This document shows positions 1 through 10,899 of a stretch of DNA of 35,670 nt, one piece after another. A program made the position numbers and the translations under genes. The notes under the pieces are model-generated. The model made no database searches. It worked only from the letters and a program-made list of their open reading frames with translations, and had not been told where the DNA came from. Every line of letters begins with the position of its first letter. The first letter of the stretch is position 1. Source of the stretch: Saccoglossus kowalevskii (taxonomy: Eukaryota; Hemichordata; Enteropneusta; Harrimaniidae); contig NW_003105621.1 of the NCBI RefSeq assembly GCF_000003605.2, forward strand, positions 1 to 35,670. Direction: 5' to 3'.

Positions 1-595
1 ATACGACTGAGATTGTCTACATATGCCATGTGAATGGTCCAAATAATACACATACGACTGAGAGTGTCTACATATGCCATGTGAATAGTCCAAATAATAC
101 ACATACGACTGAGAGTGTCTACATAAGCCATGTGAATAGTCCAAATAATACACATACGACTGAGAGTGTCGACATATGCCATGTGAATAGTACAAATAAT
201 ACACATACGACTGAGTGTCTACATATGCCATATGAATGATCCAAATAATACACATTCGACTGAGTGTCTACACATGCCATGTGAATAGTCCAAATAATAC
301 ACATACGACTGAGAGTGTCTACATATGCCATGTGAATGATCCAAATAATACACATACGACTGAGAGTGTCTACATATGCCATGTGAATAGTCCAAATAAC
401 ACACAGACGACTGAGTGTGTCTACATATGTCATTTTAATTGACCACAAACACACACAGACGACTGAGAATGACTACACATGTCATTTGAATAGACCAAAT
501 AATACATAGACGGCTGAGAGTTACTATATATGTCATTTGAATAGACCAAATAAACACAGACAACTTAGTGTGTCTACATATGTCATTTAAACAGA
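1..595. repeat. 51-bp minisatellite, truncated by the left edge
   Basis: About eleven tandem copies of a 51-bp unit (it contains CCAAATAATACACATACGAC). Spacing is exactly 51 between copies at 81, 132 and 183. Some later copies lack 2 bp, and copies decay after about 420. Because 51 is divisible by three, long open frames run through both strands, with a 17-residue periodic peptide (NSPNNTHTTESVYICHV on the plus strand). There is no splice signal or start context, so I treat these frames as a product of the repeat and not as genes. Confidence 0.93.
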
Positions 596-2032
596 CGAAA
601 TCGCATACAATGGATTTGAAATTCGAAATGTTTTGTTTTAATTTTTGTTTCGATTTTCCCCCAACGAATGTCTTACAAACTTTCTTATTACTATTTCATG
701 CAAGTAACATCACCTGCAATTGACCTTCCCCTACACGTAGACTAATTTGATTAATACTGGATTTGCATGGACAACTCAGTAAGTCCCAAGGGAGGGTATA
801 TTTTACTAGTTTTTGGATTGACTACGATATCCTTAGCTCACATCCATTGAACATATTTTAGAAAATAACTACGAGCCGTCTTTTCTATCGTGCCTCATCC
901 AATTATGTGAATAACATATTAATGAGACACATGACTGACATTACGTATCACCACACATACTAATTATCATAAGATGACACAACAAATATCAGGCAATATA
1001 TTTCACTATGTGACGTCAACATTGGTCGCTGATGATGCTATTCATTGTAAACGCACAGAATTGTCATAATAGTCACTAATTGCATCACAATGGGTTCCTA
1101 TTCCGGGCATTTTAATTTTCGTTTCTATGACAACCGGATTTAACGCACTGACTCTTGGTCCATAGAAGTGTTCGCTCATACTTCACACTGTGACCGATCG
1201 TTCAATAAATCCTAGTCAAAGAATACATTCGTGAAAAATCAATTAATTTATTTCATTTACAAAATCAACACTTAAATGGGTCACGTGACAACAACTAGCG
1301 AAGAAAGCGATTGTTATCCACATTATACAAGTCAATGTGCAAATCGGAACCCGTGTAAATATAAATCGGAAAGAATAAAAATAATGTAAAACTGTGAACC
1401 GTTGTAGTATATTCCTGAATGCCAAAATAAGTGCACATTCACTACTTTGGCCATGACCTCCACCTGACCCAAGATCTTGTTCCGGCTTCCTCATTATCTC
1501 GATTTAGCCTCGACCTCCACCTGATTAGTTCTCGATGTGGCCTTCACCTCTTGCATTTCCGGGGTCTACGCTTACAACCGTACACACGTTATTTGGCAGT
1601 GATTCACGACTGCCATTCATATTACGTAATCATTTTCAATTACATTTTCTGCTTCTTTACTATATCATACTGATATATTATTTACTATGGTTTCTAGACC
1701 TAATAGTTACTTCTAATCATTAAATAATACCAAGCCGTATTTACATATATTCCAACATTTCATTATTTACTTACATATATAACATACAATATTATTTAAA
1801 TATTATTATTGCTCAATAAATGAGTTATGAAAATCCATTGTTCCATAGACTCCACATAACAACAGGAAATTTGTATAGAAAAAACATGTAATACATATCA
1901 CACAGAGTTGTTATCTAACCAAACAATAAATATTACAATACAATAATACAATTTGACACTGGAAGTATGATTCAAATATATGACCATGTCACATGACCAT
2001 ATCAGTCCATATTACAGAAACGTGTACGTATT
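596..2032. other. Intergenic stretch, no gene seen
   Basis: AT-rich DNA downstream of the cholinesterase gene. Short open frames at 1243-1494 and 1431-1723 overlap on opposite strands and show no family resemblance, periodicity or splice context. A TGACGTCA octamer lies at 1011-1018. No element ends were recognised. Confidence 0.6.
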
Positions 2033-2038
2033 TTTATT
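2033..2038 (-). terminator. Candidate poly(A) signal of the cholinesterase gene
   Basis: TTTATT on the plus strand reads AATAAA on the minus strand, about 320 nt downstream of the cholinesterase stop codon. It is the first canonical hexamer I noticed in that direction. Cholinesterase 3' UTRs vary in length, so a more distal site remains possible. Confidence 0.45.
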
Positions 2039-2357
2039 ATTAGTGTCATAAATAACTCACGTGAAAATGTTTCATAAAAACACCACCCGTTTAACGGAAG
2101 TATAAAAGAGAATGACCTATACTCAGACAACAATCGTAATACTGATACCTGCCTCCCTGTCTCTGTCTATCAGGGCGCCTTTCCTTGCCGGGACCCCATA
2201 ATCCTATTCGCTACTCATTCATATCACACATGTTTACCTAGCTAGCTACATACATGAGTGCTTCTCGTCAACCAAACACATGCATTGAGCGCCATATGTT
2301 CCTATGTATGTCTGTCTATCAGAATGCTTGTGCCTTAGTTCTCAGTGTTTCGACATT

Positions 2358-2497
2358 TCATTCGTTGACATCCGCATCACATCCTTGTCCCCGGTTAGTA
2401 ACATAATGGTTAAATTCTGCTTTCCAGTCCACCATATATTTAGTGCTCCATCGATGGAATTCCTCTTTCCATTTTTGCTCTTCTTCTTTAATATCAG
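2358..2497 (-). CDS. Last cholinesterase exon: T peptide (WAT tetramerisation domain)
   Basis: The acceptor TTGTTTCAG ends at 2498 on the minus strand. The exon opens in the phase 1 left by the donor at 4662 and encodes Ala567 to Glu612, then TGA. The helix has the vertebrate T-peptide signature (WKEEFHRWS, then MVDWKAEFNHY) with Trp576, Trp583 and Trp591, and a single Cys606 six residues before the end, where AChE and BChE carry the intersubunit cysteine. In vertebrates this domain forms tetramers on the proline-rich anchors ColQ and PRiMA. Odd point: Trp583 to Trp591 is eight residues, not seven, because one residue is added in STKYM. No alternative H or R exon was recognised. Confidence 0.92.
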
Positions 2498-5400
2498 CTG
2501 AAACAACGAAATATGAACATACAGAATTGTGAATGAAATTGTGAACATCCAAGTGTCATTTTGGATTCATAATATTCACAATGAAATCAAATACAATACA
2601 ATACAGATATTGACAGTGACAGTGTGGAGAGTTTATAAAGATAATGCATATTATATAACATAATGACATCATGCATATCTATAATGACACTATTCATGCA
2701 CATTGTATATGACACCTCATACATTCAGTGTATATAATGACATGATGTATGTGCAGTGCATATAATGGCACCATGTATGTGCATTGAATATAATGACAAC
2801 ATATATGTGCAATGTATATGACACCATGTATGCGCAGTGCATATAAGGACACCATATATATATATGCAGTGTATATAATGACACAATTTATGTGCAGTAG
2901 ATAGAATGACACCATGTATATAATGGGGGCATTTACTGATATTGATGTAATTACTGCATTTATGTACAAGTGGAAAATATACACGTCAAAATGAAACACT
3001 AACTTGCTTCAAATTTCATTTTCAATTGTTTGAGATGCAATATGGACGAGAACATACATATTTAATATTGTTTTCGATACTGTACATTGAAATCGAATTA
3101 ATCATTAACATTTGTATTCGCTGGATACACAACATTTCTGTTATATGAAAAATCAATACCACTAACATACCACTAATGTACAGTGATTGTTGTTGTGTGA
3201 CCCTCCTCGAACATATAAGAAATATTCATTACTGTATGACCGTCTGCTTTCTAGAGTGGTCTGAAACTACCGGTAATTTGGCTTTAAAAGCAGCCTGGGA
3301 CTGATGATTGTTTGGGTACAGAGAGCAGTGAGACTGATGGTAGTAGTTTGGCTTCAGAAAGCAGTATGAAACTGATTGCTTTTGGGCTCCAGAAAGCAGT
3401 CTGGGACTGATGGTATTTTGGCTCCAGGGAGAAGTCTCAGACTGGTAGTAGTTTAGCTTTAGAAATCAGTCTGGGACCGATGGTAGTTTGAGTTCAGAGA
3501 GCAGCCTGGGACCGATGGTAGTTCGGCTCCAGAAAGCAGTCTGGGACTGATGGTATTTTGGCTCCAGAGAAAAGTCTCAGACTGATGGTAGTTTAGCTTT
3601 AGAAATCAGTCTCGGACTGATGGTATTTTGGCTCCAGAGAGAAGTCTCAGACTGGTGGTAGTTTGGCTGCAGAAAACAGTCTGGAACTTATGGTTGTTTG
3701 ACTCCAGAGAGCAGTCTAGGGTTGGTGGTAGTTTGGCTTCAGAGAGTAGCTTGAGACTTAGAGTAGTTTGGTGAAAGAAAACAATCTGGGACTGACGGTA
3801 TTTTGGCTCCAGAGAGCAGCCTGAAACTGATGGTATTTTGGCTTCAGAGAGCAGTCCGGGACTGATGGTATTTTGGCTTCAGAGAGCAGTCTGGGACTGA
3901 TGGTATTTTGGCTTCAGAGAGCAGTCTGGGACTGATGGTATTTTGGTTTCAGAGAGCAGTCTGGGACTGATGGTATTTTGGTTTCAGAGAGCAGTCTGGA
4001 ACTGATGGTATTTTGGCTTCAGATAGCAGTCTGGAACCAATGGTAATTTGGCTTCAGAGAGCAGTCTGGGACTTGTGGTATTTTGGTTTCAGAAAGCAGT
4101 CTGGGACTGATGGTATTTTAGTTTCAGAGAGCAGTCTGGGACTGATGGTATTTTGGCTTCGGAGAGCAGTCTGGGACTGATGGTAGTTTGGTTCCAGAGA
4201 GCAGTTTGGGACTGATGGTATTTTGGTTTCAGAGAGCAGTTTTGGGCTGATGGTATTTTGGTTTCAGAGAGCAGTCTTGGACTGATGGTATTTTGGTTTC
4301 AGAGAGCAGTTTGGAACTGATGTTATTTTGGTTTCAGAGAGCAGTCTGGGACTGATGGTATTTTGGTTTCAGAGAGCAGTTTGGGGCTGATGGTATTTTG
4401 GTTTCAGAGAGCAGTCTTTGACTGATGGTATTTTGGCTTCAGAGAGCTGCCTGGGACTGATGGTATTTTGTCATCAGAATTGATGAGATTAGTGATAGAA
4501 CAGCTGAGTAAATCAAACCTGGCAAATAATACGCTACAATGACATGCATAGTTGTATATGAATTGACACAAATAATTAAATCATCACTGGATCATGCTTT
4601 TCCAAGAAATACACATATACACAAAATATGTTGTGTTTCATAAAATCATCACCCGTACTTACCAGTAGTTGTAACTAAATTAGGAATATATTCTCTCCAA
4701 AATGCACAGTAATCCAGTCGTGAACCTCTTGAGTTTGGTTCTCCATCTGGGAGGGTTGCCGCACTTATCACAAAATTGTGTTTTTCTGACGGTGTGTATT
4801 TCTGCCACTTTTCTTCTACCACCTCGTCCAATGAAGATTTATTAGGATTTCTGTGCACAAAACAGAATAAAAAGAACCAATGAACAAAAAATAAAATAAT
4901 TCTACTATATGTTGTATTACAATTATGGTCATCGAGAGTCAGTTTTACCAGATTAATAATACATACCCAGTTTTGGCAAAGTTAGCCCAGCTTCTCATGA
5001 CGTGACGACTGACAGCAATATCCCCAGTTGAGTAATTACCTTGTTCATGAAGTGGCAGTCCAAATACATATGCAATTTCATCACCGTGTAGCACTCCCAT
5101 CCATGGATGAAACAAACTATTGGATGCACGTTGTGTGAAATAATATAAATACACATCCTCCTGGCCAGTGGCATATGAATATGCAAACTCTTGGGCAGGA
5201 CAATGAATGTTTTCATCACCAATCATATTACTGAATCCATCACGTAACATAGCACCTTCATTAGTGTCCCACCAGTTGATGTACCTGAAAGCAACAGCAT
5301 CACGCCCAAATTTGTTCAGATGTTTAAAACCAATGTCTATAGCCTTTTTATAAACAGATCGATCAATTAAGCTCTCATTGTCATAACGAAACTCTGGTAC

Positions 5401-6477
5401 ATAATAAATGATGAAAAATGGTCCTTCGTCTTTATTGGTCCCAAGCATGACAGAGGTAGGTTTGAATGCATGTCTTTCTAATGACGATTGGGGTGTTTCT
5501 GTGAGGAACGTCCCATCAACAACTGGTATAAATGGAAAACGATAAATGCCATGCATATCGTCAAACCATTCACTGCTTATTAAATCTCGTGCATCCTGCC
5601 TTCGCATACACAAAGCAATGTCTTCATTATTGGTCATACTATGTTCATTATAACATCCTAATTCTTTGGATAATTTTAGACTTCTACGCCGAGCTTCGTC
5701 TGCCGTCACAGTGGCCCAGGGATTATTAGGTGTTCCACTTTGAAGGATAGCTCGCGCAAACAAATTGCGACTCACAGGTGAGAGCAGATGCAATCCAACA
5801 CTAACAGATCCAGCACTTTCTCCGAATATTGTAACTCTAGTAGGATCGCCACCAAAATGAATGATATTGTCTTGAACCCACTGCAAAGCTAATACTTGGT
5901 CTAGCAGTCCGATATTGCCAGGCGCGTCCTCGTGACCCAGGTAGAAGAATCCCAATGATGCAACGCGGTAGTTGAACGACACCACGATGGTTCCCTCTGT
6001 GGCAGCAAGGGTAGCTCCATGATATACTTCCAATGAGGCTACACCAGCTACAAATCCGCCTCCATAAATCCAAACCATAACTGCAGCATTAGTTGGTCTT
6101 GGATGTGGTGTCCACACATTAAGATACAGACAATCTTCATCAAGTAAGACATTAGGATTCCACATATTAGTACCTTCAAAATCGCCGAATTGAGTATCTG
6201 GTAACTGCATACACCCTTTACCATACCGTGTACCATTCAACGTGCCTTTCCATGGTTGATGAGGTGTGGTTGGTTTAAAACGTAATTCGTCGACGGGTGG
6301 CGTGGCATACGGGATACCCAAATATTGATCTACATATTTCTCTGTAACTTGTATGCGATATCCACGGACCTTGCCGTACATAGTAGATACCACGTAATCA
6401 TAATCTTCGTCAGCTTGGGCACTATAATTTAGCATTAGAGATATATATATACACGCGAATAATGCACAGGAAACCAT
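2358..6477 (-). CDS. Acetylcholinesterase-type cholinesterase, T form (3 coding exons)
   Basis: Secreted serine hydrolase (alpha/beta fold, carboxylesterase type B) that hydrolyses choline esters, probably at synapses. The model is complement(join(2358..2497,4663..4850,4967..6477)), 612 aa; human AChE is 614. The ATG at 6477 sits in ACCATGG with an in-frame TAG at 6505-6507 upstream, and a signal peptide ends near residue 22. The catalytic triad is Ser221 in GESAG, Glu351 in NKDEG and His464 in VLHGDE; the oxyanion glycines are in YGGGF. The choline-site Trp is W106 (MWNPN), with W254, F354, F355 and Y358 also kept. Cysteines fit the three family disulfides (89-116, 275-290, 426-552). Introns are phase 2 in Gly504 (FAKTG) and phase 1 before Ala567. 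The acyl-pocket position of Torpedo Phe288 is Tyr312. Whether it prefers acetyl- or butyrylcholine cannot be read with certainty. A T-rich tract and AG at 6505-6506 suggest a 5' UTR intron. Confidence 0.93.
2690..2935. repeat. 28-bp minisatellite, minor array in the cholinesterase intron
   Basis: About eight diverged tandem copies of a 27-28 bp unit (core GTATATAATGACACCATGTA, then TGTGCA). It lies in the intron just upstream of the T exon. The same unit forms the large array at about 15600-17215, so this is a second, older or smaller locus of one repeat family. The open frame through it on the minus strand is a repeat artefact. Confidence 0.88.
3270..4475. repeat. 35-bp minisatellite filling over half of the cholinesterase T intron
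   Basis: Roughly 34 tandem copies of a 35-bp unit (GGTATTTTGGTTTCAGAGAG followed by CAGTCTGGGACTGAT). Copies from about 3840 to 4470 are nearly identical, while those from 3270 to 3800 are more diverged, so recent turnover is on the T-exon-distal side. The intron spans 2498-4662. On the plus strand each unit contains a TTTCAG acceptor look-alike, but the host gene is transcribed from the minus strand. Confidence 0.95.
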
Positions 6478-6504
6478 GGTGATACGCCCATATACTTGCA
6501 ATGC

Positions 6505-7640
6505 CTAATAATATACAAAAACAAAAATACGGAATATGTTATTATGCAGTATAAGTATCATGTCACTATGTTAGTGAATTCTTTACGAACATGAATGGGT
6601 AGACTAGAATTTCAATTTAGATGGATGTGTTTGGCGGTCGTGATACAAGAATTAACAATTGAGGCTTGCCAATAATTAATAAACTACTGTCGTTTCCCCT
6701 CCATTTCAATTAGCAACTGGTTATAAATATTTATAATGTGTGTAGGTTTTATTAATTGTTAACAAAGAGCTGTGATTAACTAGGAGAATGCCAACGGCAC
6801 CGCCCATTACACCCAGCGTGACGCCAGCTGCTCAATTATTCTTGTTAGACGAATCGTGCCCAATCATCGTTTACAGCGTATATACATTTCTTGCCATGGG
6901 ACCTGTAACATAGACTCCAGTATATGATATTAAAAAAAAGTCCTAAATATATATAAAATTTATATTTAGCGTACAGAGTGACAAACCACAGCACTGCTTG
7001 GCTTTGCATAGTATTGCCTGCAATTAAGTATCAAGTAAATAAAACAGTCCACTCTTGTTATAACATGTCAATTATTGATTAATGTTGTACATATTATGTC
7101 AATGTAAAATGAAAAAATAAATAACGTGTGTTTTAGTTATTTTACCTCATTTCATAGTTCATACATAAGTAAGTATAATATCTGTGTTGAGGATGCGGTC
7201 TTGGTCTGTTTCTGTGAGTAGTGAGTAAATGTTTGAATGAGTCAAGCCGCTGGATAGTGTTGCCACTGAATGAAGCTGGTATACAGAATTAAAACGTTGG
7301 AGCGTATTCAAATTTATTTCAAGGGGGAGAAAATAGGAACACTGTATTTTAATCATACCCGAAAAAATAATGGCTACAAACTGTCATAAAAAATTGACTT
7401 ATTCACGAGAAATTATGACGGATAATTTGCCTTTCTATTAAATAATTAATCAATAATAACCATGCAGCTGGGACATTATAGAAAAAACAATAAATCAAAA
7501 TGAACGCATTTAACAGTTACATTAGTGATCCATCTCATGATAGATTCGCCATTCTTCCGTCATGCACCCTTTTATTCTGTAAGATACATTCCCATAAAAA
7601 ATAAGAACAGCATGCGTCCTTTCCTGCAATCCAAGTCACG
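6505..7640. other. Upstream region of the cholinesterase gene, no second gene
   Basis: The minus-strand acceptor at 6505-6506 (TATTATTAG) implies a non-coding first exon upstream, but I could not fix its donor. A symmetric TTATAAATATTTATAA at about 6721-6736 could act as a TATA box on either strand. A more GC-rich patch at about 6790-6835 contains GTGACGCCA. None of this is decisive. The 65-aa open frame at 7159-7356 looks random. Confidence 0.4.
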
Positions 7641-8580
7641 AGGGGCAAGTGAACATTCAAGCAATTCACCAAGTCACAAGTGAACATTCAAGCAATTCAC
7701 CAAGTCACAAGGGACTAGTGAACATTCAAGCAATTCACCAAGTCACAAGGGACCAGTGAACATTCAAGCAATTCACCAAGTCACAAGGGACCAGTGAACA
7801 TTCAAGCCATTCACCAAGTCACAAGGGACCAGTGAACATTCAAGCAATTCACCAAGTCACAAGTGAACATTCAAGCAATTCACCAAGTCACAAGTGAACA
7901 TTCAAGCAATTCACCAAGTCACAAGTGAACATTCAAGCAATTCACCAAGTCACAAGGAACCAGTGAACATTCAAGCCATTCACCAAGTCACAAGGGACCA
8001 GTGAACATTCAAGCAATTCACCAAGTCACAAGGGACCAGTGAACATTCAAGCAATTCACCAAGTCACAAGTGAACATTCAAGCAATTCACCAAGTCACAA
8101 GTGAACACTCAAGCAAGTCACCAAGTCACAAGGAACCAGTGAACATTCAAGCAATTCATCAAGTTACAAGGGACCATTGAACATTCAAGCAATTCACCAA
8201 GTCACAAGGGACGAGTGAACATTCAAGCCATTCACCAAGTCTCAAGGGACAAGTGAACATTCAAGCAATTCACCAAATCACAAGGTACCAGTGACAATTC
8301 ACACAATTCACTAGGTCGCAAGGGTACAATGAACAATCACGAAAGTCACCAAGTCACAAGGAACCAGTGACAGTTCACCAACTTACAAGGGACAAGTGAA
8401 TATTCATACAATTCACCAAGTCACAAGAGATCAATTCACGTGGCCAACAAAACTCAGTGGCCATTTATGCAATTCACAAAATCACGATGATCCAGACACC
8501 GTTCAAGCAATTCACCAAATTACAATTAACCATTATTCAAGCAATTTACTTCAAGCAAGTCACAAGGGACCAGTTATCTA
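7640..8580. repeat. Minisatellite with two unit lengths, 38 and 31 bp
   Basis: Over twenty copies of a unit containing GTGAACATTCAAGCAATTCA and CCAAGTCACAAG. Long units carry GGGACCA before GTGAAC; short units lack these 7 bp. The two kinds come in blocks (for example four long, three short, three long, two short). Copies decay beyond 8280 and end next to the Pearl-like element. Confidence 0.94.
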
Positions 8581-8599
8581 AACAAGCAGCCTCTTGGCT

Positions 8600-9476
8600 G
8601 AGATAGCTCCGCAATGCACATTTCAATTAGAAGAAGATATCATTAGAAAATGAACAATATGCATAGTATCAATGCAATGGGACTTGCTGTTTTCAACAAG
8701 AATTCAAAAATACCATTTTTCACCATAAATGATTGCGGTTTTTAACAAGAAGTTGAAAATATCACTATTTACCAGAAATGACAAAAATATTCACCAAAAT
8801 TAGAGAATTGAAGATATCATTACAAAATGATCAAATCTGAGAGAGGTCCACATGTAGTACCTTTATATGTAATATCAAAGCAATTGGACTTGAGGTTTTT
8901 AACAAGAAGTTGAAAATATCACTTTTTACCAAAAATGACAAAAAATATTCATCAAAATTAGAGAATTGAAGATATCATCATGAAATAGACAAATCTGAGA
9001 GAGGTCCACATGTAGTACCTATATATGTAATATCAATGCAATTGGACTTGTGGTTTTTAACAAGAAGTAAAAAATATCACTTTTTACCAAAAATGACAAA
9101 AATATTTACCAAAATTAGCGAATTAAAGATATCATCACGAAATGAACAAATCTCAGAAAGGTCAACATGTAGCATCTATATATGTAATATCAAAGCAATT
9201 GGACTTGCGGTTTTTAACAAGAAGTCGAAAATATCACTTTTTACCAAAAATTACAAAAATATTCACCAAAATTAGAGAATTGAAGATATCATCATGAAAT
9301 GAACAAATCTAAGAGAGGTCTACCCCAGGTACATACACACCAAGTATCAAAGCATTCAGGCTTGTAGTTTTCAAGAAGAAGTCGAAAAAGTAAAACATTG
9401 ACACGGACGACGAACGACGAACGACGGACGCCGGACGCCGGACGCCGACGGACAATCACTCATATGATAAGCTCCG
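8600..9476. mobile_element. Pearl/HINE-like non-autonomous element with 159-bp core repeats
   Basis: The layout is a leader, then four to five tandem core repeats, then a GACG-rich simple repeat (9398-9452), then a short tail. The anchor GCAATTGGACTTG recurs at about 8875, 9032 and 9191, giving a 157-159 bp period; a partial copy precedes these near 8727. Short direct repeats (AGATAGCTCCGC at 8601, TGATAAGCTCCGC at 9464) flank it. Pearl/CvA elements of bivalves, classed with Helentron-associated HINEs, have about 160-bp core repeats followed by a microsatellite. It codes for no protein. The assignment rests on architecture, not on a database match. Confidence 0.66.
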
Positions 9477-9700
9477 CTCGACAAAGTCTGATTCCCGGAA
9501 ATATTGTCTGGAAACCTCAAGGATTTTTTTGTAAAATACTTGTAAAGTCGAGATTATCCATTACCAGTGTAGGCCAAAGGTTATATTTTACCTTTAAGTT
9601 GTACGCTAAAAGGGGGTATTAATTGACATTGAAACTTCTTTCAGGTTGGGCACTAAACTTCTTTAATTATTCCCCAATATTTGTAGTACCACATCCAATA

Positions 9701-9848
9701 GGTGGAACACCCACATGTGCAGCATCCGCACACCACAGGTGCAGCGTCCACACACCAATGGTGCAGTACCCATACTCCAGAAGTGCAACATCCACACACC
9801 ATAGATGCAGCACCCGCAACCCCCAGCTGCAACACATACACACTCCGT
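9701..9848. repeat. 22-bp minisatellite, six copies
   Basis: Six consecutive units beginning near 9717 follow the pattern GTGCAGCATCCACACACCAN+AG, each 22 bp with substitutions. Open frames through it on both strands (9623-9934, 9653-9915, 9702-10097) come from stop-poor repeat sequence. Confidence 0.85.
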
Positions 9849-9859
9849 ATAAATTCAAA

Positions 9860-10890
9860 TGCCAACTGCCCTCGACCCACGACCGAATATCTCCTCGTAA
9901 AACGGTTAATATCATGTTATGTTGTACTTTGTAAGTTGTATTTTAGGTTGGATACTCAGCTTTTTTTGAAACTCAGCTTTTTATTGAAACTTCTTGCAGA
10001 CTGGAAACTCAATTACACTCAATATGTGTTCAACGGTAGCGCTCATCCATGTGGAAGAGTTATAAAATACAGACATCGTGATTCTGATTATGAATGATTG
10101 ATTGAATCCCAGGGTCTTGTTGTAAAATAGTAATTGCCTACTACTCATCAATTTACACGACAAACAACGAACCAACAAATGTGCTTCACTTCAGTTTAAC
10201 TAATCGGCCCAACTTTTAATAAACACTAATACCAACCTGATTTGTAGATAATGTATAACCGATTTAAGAAGTCTCAATGCTGGAGAATGAGTTAAAAAAT
10301 AGCTCTCAGTGAGGTTTTTCATGAGCTACAATATTGATGAAACGGTTTTTATTTAATGAAAACATGTACTCAGGTGAATAAGCGGTTGATAGGTGGTTAC
10401 AGTTACAGTATGCATGGCACAGTCCCCGTTAGTTATCAAATTTAAGTTATATACAGAAGCTAATGATGATTTTTAACATTAAAATGATTGACATTCAGTC
10501 ATCCTGTATCTGATCGACAAACGAGTACTTGTCCATATTGAGAGATATTGCTCTGGAACAGCATTAATTAAAACAAAATATCCACCGGTCGGCCATTTTG
10601 AATCGAATCTGAAAAACAAAATGCTTGAAATGCTTGATTTTTTAGCACAAAAATTGCCGCCATTCGGCCATTTTGAATCGGATCGTCAAACCAATACATC
10701 TGTCCAAACGGGGACTAACAATATGAGCTCAAATATTAAGGATGAGCCTTGTATACCTAATTAGAGCATTTACGATAAAAGTGATATGTAAAGAAAAAGC
10801 TGACGAAATTAAACATCTGACATCATTATCTTACCCACCTAATCAGTATAATACCGAGTGTAACAGTCTAAAGCACATCCAAGCACACTA
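9860..10890. other. Non-coding stretch, no gene seen
   Basis: AT-rich DNA without convincing coding sequence. It contains a 17-bp exact direct repeat, TCGGCCATTTTGAATCG, at 10589-10605 and 10664-10680, 75 bp apart. Confidence 0.55.
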
Positions 10891-10899
10891 TTTTACCTT

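Noticed and set aside
30-454. Open frames on both strands with 17-residue repeats near the left edge
   Set aside because: A 51-bp repeat without stop codons gives open frames on both strands automatically; nothing else supports a gene.
4945-4966. Cholinesterase ending in GYVLLIW at 4945
   Set aside because: This is read-through into the intron after the donor GTATGT. Splicing to 4850 restores the conserved FAKTGNPN and the rest of the domain.
5532-6236. Additional frames within the cholinesterase exon (both strands)
   Set aside because: They are shadows of the 1.5-kb exon, whose own frame has the full set of family motifs.
6478-6501. Extension of the cholinesterase reading frame to 6501
   Set aside because: It starts with TTG, not ATG; the ATG at 6477 has an ideal context and begins the signal peptide.
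9623-10097. Overlapping His/Thr/Cys-rich frames near 9.6-10.1 kb
   Set aside because: They come from the 22-bp minisatellite, and frames on both strands are open together.
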